20,001 nt of DNA, from assembly GCA_031963365.1 (NCBI GenBank), contig JASSUF010000025.1, positions 1 through 20,001 on the forward strand, read 5' to 3'. This DNA is from JASSUD01 sp031963365 (GTDB lineage: Bacteria > Pseudomonadota > Gammaproteobacteria > Burkholderiales > Burkholderiaceae). Shown here one piece after another: positions 7,540-12,455 of the stretch. The stretch's first letter is position 1, and each line of letters begins with the position of its first letter. Below the pieces are notes generated by a model, which was not told where the DNA came from, made no database searches, and worked only from the letters and a program-made list of their open reading frames with translations. The translations under genes and the position numbers were made by a program.

Positions 7540-7779
7540 TTGAAGAGAAAGGGACTGGAGTTCTGGCATTTTTATAACAGCGCGCTTTTTATCCACTATC
7601 TTCAGAATGTTTTACGAAGTTTTCTCGCAATAAACGCTCATACTATTGAAGTGTTCTTGAACACTTATTCCAAATGGCTGGACGGCGCTCAGAATGAGTT
7701 GGAAATGGCACGGTTTGAATCAAGCCTTGAGAGGAATTTACCCCAAATTTGTCTCAAGAAGAGAAATTCAGACTTATAA
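7540..7779 (+). CDS. Hypothetical small protein, possibly a broken gene
   Basis: A 79-residue open frame beginning with TTG, with no clear ribosome-binding site. The product starts basic and aromatic (LEFWHFYNSALFIHYL) and continues as a charged, probably helical segment (TIEVFLNTYSKWLDGAQNELEMARFESSLERN). I do not recognise it. An ATG at 7518 starts a different frame (MRKPAVRFEEKGTGVLAFL, then stop) that overlaps it, so a single frameshift could have split an older, slightly longer gene. It lies in the AT-rich gap between the PKS block and tRNA-Pro. It may equally be non-coding. Confidence 0.25.
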   Translation: MKRKGLEFWHFYNSALFIHYLQNVLRSFLAINAHTIEVFLNTYSKWLDGAQNELEMARFESSLERNLPQICLKKRNSDL

Positions 7780-7804
7780 GCTCTTGTAATATAAGGCAAT
7801 TTTT

Positions 7805-7881
7805 TGGTCGGGGTGAGAGGATTTGAACCTCCGGCCTCTACGTCCCGAACGTAGCGCTCTACCAGGCTAAGCTACACCCCG
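7805..7881 (-). tRNA. tRNA-Pro, anticodon CGG
   Basis: The minus strand folds as a complete 77-base tRNA with an encoded CCA end. The acceptor stem CGGGGTG pairs with CACCCCG. The D arm contains AGCCTGGTAGAGC. The anticodon stem CTACG/CGTAG encloses TTCGGGA, giving anticodon CGG, and the T arm contains GGTTCAAATCC. The gene starts only three bases downstream of the ispB stop codon on the same strand, so co-transcription with ispB is likely. Its 3' end faces the PKS block. Confidence 0.97.
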
Positions 7882-7884
7882 TTT

Positions 7885-8910
7885 TTAATATTGCCGTGAT
7901 ATGGAGTACGCATGTAATTCTAGCAAGCTTTTTTTATAGATAGAGTCTGGAAATATTTGCAGCGCTTGTCTTGCAAGATCGGCTTCTTTTTCTGCTGCTT
8001 GTAGGGTGGCTTCTAATGCTTTTGAGCTGCGTACTTCTTCCAATAAGGCCTGGTGTAGGTGGTCTAGGTTTTCGCTGGTGCTTTGGCCGGCGTTTTGGAT
8101 TGCAGCTTGTGCGCGTGCGCGTTGGTCTGGTGTGCCGTTTTGTATAAAAAGAATCAGGGGTAAGGTGAGTTTGCCTTCGCGTAAATCAGAGCCAATGGGT
8201 TTGCCTAATACTGCAGGGTCGCTTGCATAGTCTAGCCAATCATCCATAATTTGAAAGGTATTGCCTATATGCCGGCCAAAGTCGGCTGCAGCAGCAGTTA
8301 TGTTTGCGGGGGCATCAGCGAGTACGGCGCCTAGTTGTGCAGAGGCTTCAAAGAGTGTGGCGGTTTTGTAATAGACCACTTTTCGATAGCGTGCCTCGTC
8401 CACTTTGGGGTCGTGCCGGTTGACTAATTGCAATACTTCACCTTGTGCAATCACATTGGTTGCATTGGATAGGATGCGCATGATGTCTGGGCATTGCGTG
8501 TCGGTCATTGCTTCGACCATCATTTGGAAGGCGCGTGAATATAAAAAGTCGCCAACCAATACGCTTGCTGCATTCCCAAATAATGCATTGGCTGTTTTAC
8601 GCCCTCGTCGTAGGTCGGATTCATCCACTACATCATCATGTAAAAGCGTGGCGGTATGGATAAATTCAATAACCGCTGCAAGCTCATGACGTGCTTCACT
8701 ACTTACCCCAAGTGCTCCACATATCAGTAGCAAGAGCGCAGGGCGCAAGCGTTTGCCCCCTGCTTGAATCAGGTGAGTAGAAATGTCTTCGATAAGATCG
8801 ACCTGAGAGTTTAGCCGCCGCTCAATCACGCGATTGAGTTTTTGGAAATCTTCAGAAATTGGAGCCAGAAAAGCCAGTGAAGATCGTGCGCTTGGAGGAG
8901 CTTCGCCCAT
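7885..8910 (-). CDS. ispB: Octaprenyl diphosphate synthase (trans-polyprenyl diphosphate synthase)
   Basis: It elongates farnesyl diphosphate with isopentenyl units to make the side chain of ubiquinone. The sequence has GGKRLRP (51-57), the first Asp-rich motif DDVVD (92-96) followed by RRG, and the second Asp-rich motif DDWLD (223-227), so it looks complete and active. The frame stays open to 9102, but I start at ATG 8910 (341 residues). This fits the family length and the position of LAPISEDF near the N-terminus, and the likely promoter (-10 at 9005-9010) lies inside the longer reading. No good Shine-Dalgarno precedes 8910; ATG 8997 is the alternative and would be almost leaderless. It is divergent from rplU and runs into tRNA-Pro. 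Confidence 0.93.
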   Translation of the reverse strand: MGEAPPSARSSLAFLAPISEDFQKLNRVIERRLNSQVDLIEDISTHLIQAGGKRLRPALLLLICGALGVSSEARHELAAVIEFIHTATLLHDDVVDESDLRRGRKTANALFGNAASVLVGDFLYSRAFQMMVEAMTDTQCPDIMRILSNATNVIAQGEVLQLVNRHDPKVDEARYRKVVYYKTATLFEASAQLGAVLADAPANITAAAADFGRHIGNTFQIMDDWLDYASDPAVLGKPIGSDLREGKLTLPLILFIQNGTPDQRARAQAAIQNAGQSTSENLDHLHQALLEEVRSSKALEATLQAAEKEADLARQALQIFPDSIYKKSLLELHAYSISRQY

Positions 8911-9004
8911 TTCGGAGGTATCAGTAAGAAGAGGGAAAGAAGAGGCAATCAACGGTTGAGCCTGATGCGAAAAAACGGGTAGGGTGGTGTAGGGCATGCC
9001 CCCG

Positions 9005-9033
9005 ATTATAAGGGGAAGCTGACTGCTTGGGAA
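9005..9033 (-). promoter_or_regulatory. Probable sigma-70 promoter of ispB
   Basis: On the minus strand TTCCCA (9033-9028, four of six matches to the -35 consensus) is followed after exactly 17 bases by a perfect TATAAT (9010-9005). Transcription would begin near 8998, which excludes starts of ispB upstream of that point. Confidence 0.6.
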
Positions 9034-9110
9034 ATGCATGCTTTTGTAGGGGATGCACTCTAATATGCATAGTATGGTGATAATTCCGTGCGGGCGCTGC
9101 ATTTTTCTCT

Positions 9111-9116
9111 TATAAT
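9111..9116 (+). promoter_or_regulatory. Probable -10 box of the rplU-rpmA promoter
   Basis: A perfect TATAAT lies 90 bases upstream of rplU in the gap between the divergent ispB and rplU genes. There is no good -35 hexamer at 16-18 bases; TTCCGT at 9084-9089 is too far away. An activator or an extended leader may compensate. Confidence 0.5.
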
Positions 9117-9205
9117 CCTGGGTTTTTCATTTGCGCTAGATTGGACTTGGCGACAAGCTTTCTTGTTGTGTGTTATTTTTCTAGCTATATTTCATTGGAG
9201 TATCC

Positions 9206-9517
9206 ATGTACGCAGTCATAAAAACTGGTGGCAAGCAATATAAAGTTGCCGCTGGCGAAAAACTGAAAATAGAACAGATACTTGCGGACGTTGGCTCTGA
9301 AATCGTGATGGATCAGGTACTCGCTGTAGGTGAAGGCGAGTCTTTGAAATGGGGCGCTCCGTTTTTGCAGGGCGCAACGGTTAAAGCGACCGTGTTGTCG
9401 CAAGGCCGTCATCCCAAGGTCACGATTTTCAAGATGCGTCGTCGTAAGCACTATCAGAAACATGGTGGTCATCGCCAGAATTACACTGAAGTGCAAATTA
9501 ATACGATTGAAGGCTAA
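9206..9517 (+). CDS. rplU: 50S ribosomal protein L21
   Basis: A complete 103-residue L21 that binds 23S rRNA in the large subunit. The N-terminus MYAVIKTGGKQYKV and the C-terminal KMRRRKHYQKHGGHRQ region are diagnostic. GGAG at 9197-9200 is well placed for ATG 9206. It forms an operon with rpmA 100 bases downstream. Confidence 0.98.
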   Translation: MYAVIKTGGKQYKVAAGEKLKIEQILADVGSEIVMDQVLAVGEGESLKWGAPFLQGATVKATVLSQGRHPKVTIFKMRRRKHYQKHGGHRQNYTEVQINTIEG

Positions 9518-9565
9518 AACACAATATTTTAGCTACCGTCTTTTATCTCCCGTTTTATATTAGAT

Positions 9566-9601
9566 AGCGCGCAGCCTGTAAAAAGGGCATAGCAGCGCGC
9601 T
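9566..9601 (+). other. Short GC-rich inverted repeat in the rplU-rpmA gap
   Basis: AGCGCGC at 9566-9572 pairs with GCGCGCT at 9595-9601 around a 22-base loop, ending just before the rpmA ribosome-binding site (AAGGA at about 9606-9610). It lacks a following T-run long enough for a terminator. It may be an mRNA processing or translation-control structure, or only a degenerate repeat. Confidence 0.3.
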
Positions 9602-9616
9602 TTGTAAGGAATTTTC

Positions 9617-9883
9617 ATGGCACACAAAAAAGCAGGCGGATCGTCACGCAACGGCCGCGATTCTGAGTCGAAACGCCTAGGCGTTAAGATCTACGGCGGC
9701 CAAGCTATCGAAGCTGGAAGTATCATTCTTCGTCAACGCGGTACTCGTGTACACGCCGGCGCCAATGTAGGGGTAGGAAAAGATCATACCCTTTATGCAT
9801 TAGTCAAAGGCCATGTGAAATTTGGCTTTAAAGGCAAAGACCATAAACAGGTTGCAGGTGTTATTCCTGTGGCTGCGGTTTAG
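9617..9883 (+). CDS. rpmA: 50S ribosomal protein L27
   Basis: A complete 88-residue L27, which sits near the peptidyl-transferase centre. The start MAHKKAGGSSRNGRDSESK and the segment GTRVHAGANVGVGKDHTLY are diagnostic. It starts directly with MAHKK and has no N-terminal extension of the kind cleaved in Firmicutes. AAGGA lies upstream of ATG 9617. A strong terminator follows about 75 bases after the stop. Confidence 0.98.
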   Translation: MAHKKAGGSSRNGRDSESKRLGVKIYGGQAIEAGSIILRQRGTRVHAGANVGVGKDHTLYALVKGHVKFGFKGKDHKQVAGVIPVAAV

Positions 9884-9958
9884 TTGCTCGAGAGTAGCCT
9901 TTGCAAAAGGGGTTGCATTAAAAAGCACCATCCTTTTTTAGCAGATTGGCTCGAATAT

Positions 9959-9992
9959 AGAAAAGGCTCTGCCCATGTGCAGAGCCTTTTCT
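9959..9992 (+). terminator. Intrinsic terminator after rplU-rpmA
   Basis: A perfect 14-base stem: AGAAAAGGCTCTGC (9959-9972) pairs with GCAGAGCCTTTTCT (9979-9992) around a 6-base loop. The A-run and T-run are part of the stem, so it could terminate in both directions. It closes the rplU-rpmA operon. Confidence 0.85.
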
Positions 9993-10071
9993 ATTACTTC
10001 TATTTGGAATTGAGTATTAGAATAGCTATATTCTTAAGTGCTCTAAAGAGCCCTTTTTTGTCTCTCGCACC

Positions 10072-10201
10072 GTAAGTTGGGGGGTATGAACCCCAACATG
10101 CATAGCACCGACTTTTAATTTTTACTTTTGAGCTTTTATAAACTGGTCTTCCAGGAGGCAGTGGTGTGCGTGTTGGGGTTCCTTCGTCACCACCAACCTA
10201 C
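10072..10201. repeat. BIME-like inverted pair of REP arms (copy 1)
   Basis: The left arm (10072-10100) is a degenerate copy, GTAAGTTGGGG ... GAACCCCAACATG, with a 7-base perfect stem GTTGGGG/CCCCAAC. The right arm (10169-10201) is the inverted consensus arm, ending ACCACCAACCTAC, with loop type A (CGAAG). The 68 bases between them (containing GACTTTTAATTTTTACTTTT and ACTGGTC) are related to the interior of the copy at 17843-17976. It lies between the rpmA terminator and obgE. Confidence 0.8.
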
Positions 10202-10262
10202 CGTCCTTGCTTTTTCTTGTGGTTGGTGGAGTTTGGTTAATTCCTTTTACATAGCCATTTTG

Positions 10263-10295
10263 GTAGGTTGGTGGTGAGGTACGAACCCCAACATG
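10263..10295 (+). repeat. Single REP arm, loop type B
   Basis: A full 33-base arm, GTAGGTTGGTGGTGA, then GGTAC, then GAACCCCAACATG, with no inverted partner downstream. The bases that follow (ACTTTTAATCTTTG) match the interior of the paired copies, so this is a truncated pair whose right half has been lost. A fragment with GGTTGGTGGAGTTTGG at 10221-10236 may be a further eroded arm. Confidence 0.75.
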
Positions 10296-10397
10296 CGTAC
10301 CACTTACTTTTAATCTTTGCGCTCTACGTATTAACAACTCGCACGTTCTACAACGCGCGTAACATCAGTAATTTAGTAAAAAAGGCATGAAGCAAGT

Positions 10398-11561
10398 ATG
10401 AAATTCATCGACGAAGCAAAAATTGAAGTCGTAGCGGGGGATGGCGGAGGAGGGAGTGCCTCTTTTCGCCGGGAAAGATGCGTGCCTTTTGGCGGGCCAG
10501 ATGGCGGAGACGGTGGGCGCGGAGGGAGTATTTATGCGGTTGCTGACTGTAATCTCAATACGCTGATCGATTATCGCTATTCCCGTAAACATCATGCAAG
10601 CTCTGGAGAGAGTGGTCGGGGCGCAGATTGCTACGGAAAAAGCGGGGAAGACATTACGCTCAGAATGCCGGTAGGAACGATAGTAACCGATGCCGAAACG
10701 GGTGAATTGATCGCTGATTTTACCGAGCATGGCCAGCGCATGGTTTTGGCCCAGGGCGGTAGAGGAGGGCTTGGCAATTTGCATTTTAAGTCAAGCACCA
10801 ATCGTGCACCGCAACAAAAAACAGATGGGCGCCCCGGCGAGCGGCGTATGCTGAATTTGGAATTAAAAGTGTTGGCCGATGTTGGGTTGCTAGGGCTTCC
10901 CAATGCTGGTAAGTCTACGTTGATTACGGCCATTTCCAATGCGCGGCCCAAAGTGGCAGATTATCCTTTCACCACATTAACACCCAATCTAGGGGTGGTT
11001 CGAGTTGGAATTAATAGAAGTTTTGTGATCGCAGATGTGCCTGGCTTGATTGAAGGGGCGTCACAGGGCGCAGGCTTGGGCCATCAATTTTTACGGCATT
11101 TGCAGCGTACGGAATTGCTATTACATCTGGTTGATATCTCTGATACAGACTGTGCTGTAGATATGGAGCAGGAACAGGCGTTTGATGAAGCTGCCCATAT
11201 AGCAGCGCTAGCCAGGCAAGTGCGGGTCATAGCAGAGGAATTACGCCAATACGATGCAGGTCTTTATGCCAAACCAAGGTGGTTGGTGATAAATAAGATA
11301 GATACGCTACCAGAGGCGCGCCGCGTTTCTCGTCGCGCAGCCTTGCTAGAAGCGTTGCAGTGGTCTGGCCCGGTATTTGAAGTTTCCGCTGCTACACGTG
11401 AAGGTTGTGCAGATTTGTGTCACGCGTTGGCTGCGTATGTAGTGGAATATGGCGCCACCGCTCAGGCTGCTGCCGTTGAGCTCGCTCGGCAGCAAGCGGA
11501 AGACCCACGGTTTAGGCAAACATCTGCTATAGATCCAGATTGCACAAAAGACGAAAAATAA
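10398..11561 (+). CDS. obgE: Obg family GTPase
   Basis: An essential GTPase involved in large-subunit ribosome assembly and stress responses. The 387-residue protein has the glycine-rich Obg fold (about 1-158, with DGGGGSASFRRER and GGPDGGDGGRGG). The GTPase domain follows, with P-loop GLPNAGKST (166-174), switch II DVPGLIEGA, NKID and the final VSAATREG. The C-terminal tail is short and without a recognisable extra domain. The order rplU-rpmA-obgE is conserved in many bacteria. The ribosome-binding site is weak. Only six bases after the stop a hairpin and degenerate REP arm begin. In Burkholderia the next gene is, as I remember, proB; it is not present here. Confidence 0.97.
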   Translation: MKFIDEAKIEVVAGDGGGGSASFRRERCVPFGGPDGGDGGRGGSIYAVADCNLNTLIDYRYSRKHHASSGESGRGADCYGKSGEDITLRMPVGTIVTDAETGELIADFTEHGQRMVLAQGGRGGLGNLHFKSSTNRAPQQKTDGRPGERRMLNLELKVLADVGLLGLPNAGKSTLITAISNARPKVADYPFTTLTPNLGVVRVGINRSFVIADVPGLIEGASQGAGLGHQFLRHLQRTELLLHLVDISDTDCAVDMEQEQAFDEAAHIAALARQVRVIAEELRQYDAGLYAKPRWLVINKIDTLPEARRVSRRAALLEALQWSGPVFEVSAATREGCADLCHALAAYVVEYGATAQAAAVELARQQAEDPRFRQTSAIDPDCTKDEK

Positions 11562-11562
11562 C

Positions 11563-11600
11563 TTGCAGGTTTGGGTTGGTACCTCACCCCAAACCTGCAA
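11563..11600. repeat. Perfect 13-base inverted repeat with degenerate REP arm after obgE
   Basis: TTGCAGGTTTGGG (11563-11575) pairs perfectly with CCCAAACCTGCAA (11588-11600) around 12 bases. The right part (about 11568-11599) can be read as a decayed type B arm (GGTACCTCACC still visible), followed by AATGAACG and the next arm. There is no T-run, so it is not a standard terminator, although the hairpin could stabilise the obgE mRNA 3' end. Confidence 0.6.
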
Positions 11601-11606
11601 TGAACG

Positions 11607-11738
11607 GTAGGTTGGTGGTGACGAAGGAACCCCAACATGATGACTATTATCCTTTTAAAACCTGCATATGCAGGTCAACAGCGATGATTAAAGGTAAGTG
11701 GTGCGCATGTTGGGGTTCCTTCGTCACCACCAACCTAC
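11607..11738. repeat. BIME-like perfect inverted pair of REP arms (copy 2)
   Basis: The 33-base arm at 11607-11639 and its exact inverted copy at 11706-11738 flank 66 bases. Both arms carry loop type A (CGAAG). The interior differs from copies 1 and 3 and contains the perfect 16-base palindrome ACCTGCATATGCAGGT at 11660-11675. The outer end of the right arm contains the stop codon of rppH. It fills the gap between the convergent obgE and rppH genes and may act as a bidirectional 3' end. Confidence 0.85.
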
Positions 11739-12247
11739 GCAGATTCTTTAGAATGTGTTGCTGCTGTGCTCTCTGGCCGTTTTAAAAAGCGTGAGAGTTC
11801 AGTGAGTGCATTGTGATACACCTCCCGTTTAAATTCGATAACTTGGTCGGATGGAATCCAGTAGGTACTCCAACGCCAGGCATCAAATTCAGGATGGGAG
11901 CAGGCTCGTAGGTCGATATCTTTGTCTTGGCCGATTAGGCGTAGCAAGAACCAGATTTGCTTTTGTCCTCGGTAAGCGCCGCGTGACTCTCGCCGAATAA
12001 AAGTGTCTGGTACTTCATAGCGTAACCAGTCGCGTGTGCGGCCTAAGACTTCGATATGTTCCGGACGTAGCCCTACTTCTTCATATAATTCACGGTGCAT
12101 GGCCTGTAAGGGCGTTTCACCGTATTTGATCCCGCCTTGCGGAAATTGCCACGAATGTTCATGTAGGCGTTTTCCCCAGAACACTTGGTTGTCTGCGTTC
12201 AAAAGGATGATGCCGACGTTCGGGCGAAAGCCTTCTCGATCTAGCAT
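11735..12247 (-). CDS. rppH: RNA pyrophosphohydrolase (Nudix)
   Basis: It removes pyrophosphate from the 5' end of mRNA and so starts RNase E-dependent decay. The 170-residue protein begins MLDREGFRPNVGIILLN and has the complete Nudix box at residues 38-60 (GGIKYGETP ... RELYEEVGL), then DWLRYEVPD and RGQKQIWFLL, all typical. GAGG precedes ATG 12247. Burkholderia RppH, as I remember it, has a longer C-terminal tail of about 45 residues. Here the protein ends THSKESA and the TAG stop is part of the GTAG end of a REP arm, so the tail may have been cut by that repeat. The catalytic domain is intact. Confidence 0.95.
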   Translation of the reverse strand: MLDREGFRPNVGIILLNADNQVFWGKRLHEHSWQFPQGGIKYGETPLQAMHRELYEEVGLRPEHIEVLGRTRDWLRYEVPDTFIRRESRGAYRGQKQIWFLLRLIGQDKDIDLRACSHPEFDAWRWSTYWIPSDQVIEFKREVYHNALTELSRFLKRPESTAATHSKESA

Positions 12248-12275
12248 GCTGCACCTCTAAAAGTTTAAAACTGCG

Positions 12276-12281
12276 ATTATA
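12276..12281 (-). promoter_or_regulatory. Probable -10 box of rppH
   Basis: On the minus strand a perfect TATAAT lies 28 bases upstream of the rppH start codon. The -35 position is poor (AAGACC at 17 bases, TTAAGA at 19). The rest of the 208-base gap to the next gene holds a 7-1-7 inverted repeat at 12306-12320 and no gene. Confidence 0.45.
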
Positions 12282-12305
12282 AACAGATGCGCAGCGCGGG
12301 TCTTA

Positions 12306-12320
12306 ATATACAGTGTATAT
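12306..12320. promoter_or_regulatory. 7-1-7 inverted repeat, possible operator between divergent genes
   Basis: ATATACA-G-TGTATAT is symmetric around a single base and lies between the divergent rppH and oxidoreductase genes. It could bind a dimeric regulator of the oxidoreductase gene. AT-rich palindromes of this size also arise by chance, so support is weak. Confidence 0.25.
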
Positions 12321-12455
12321 GTGTATCATTCTTTTTTATTCATTGTGAAGAGAGGATTCTAGCGCGCACGCAAAATGCGCAGTTGGAATCATGCGTCTAT
12401 TGCAGTTTTGCAGTTCCCTCTTTTTTCGTTTTTAAGTGCTTTGAAAGCAGTTTTT

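Noticed and set aside
9884..10075. Open frame of 63 codons directly after rpmA
   Set aside because: It contains the intrinsic terminator and low-complexity sequence, and has no ribosome-binding site of its own.
10072..10295. CRISPR array
   Set aside because: The repeats are in both orientations, spaced unevenly, in several loci and with related interiors; they are REP/BIME-like, with no cas genes near.
10122..10337. Minus-strand open frame of 71 codons between rpmA and obgE
   Set aside because: It is made almost wholly of REP arms read through (KEPQH, GTHVGV and similar); not a gene.
10365..10784. Minus-strand open frame of 139 codons opposite obgE
   Set aside because: It is the antisense shadow of the conserved obgE coding sequence, with no recognisable motif.
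11607..11738. Insertion sequence with 33-base terminal inverted repeats
   Set aside because: Only 66 bases lie between the arms, no target-site duplication is evident, and GTAG-headed hairpins fit REP elements better.
11540..11785. Plus-strand open frame of 81 codons across the obgE-rppH gap
   Set aside because: It covers the obgE end, BIME copy 2 and the antisense of rppH; its protein is translated repeat.
12306..12320. LexA (SOS) box
   Set aside because: It lacks the CTG-N10-CAG form; the centre is CAGTG, so it does not match.
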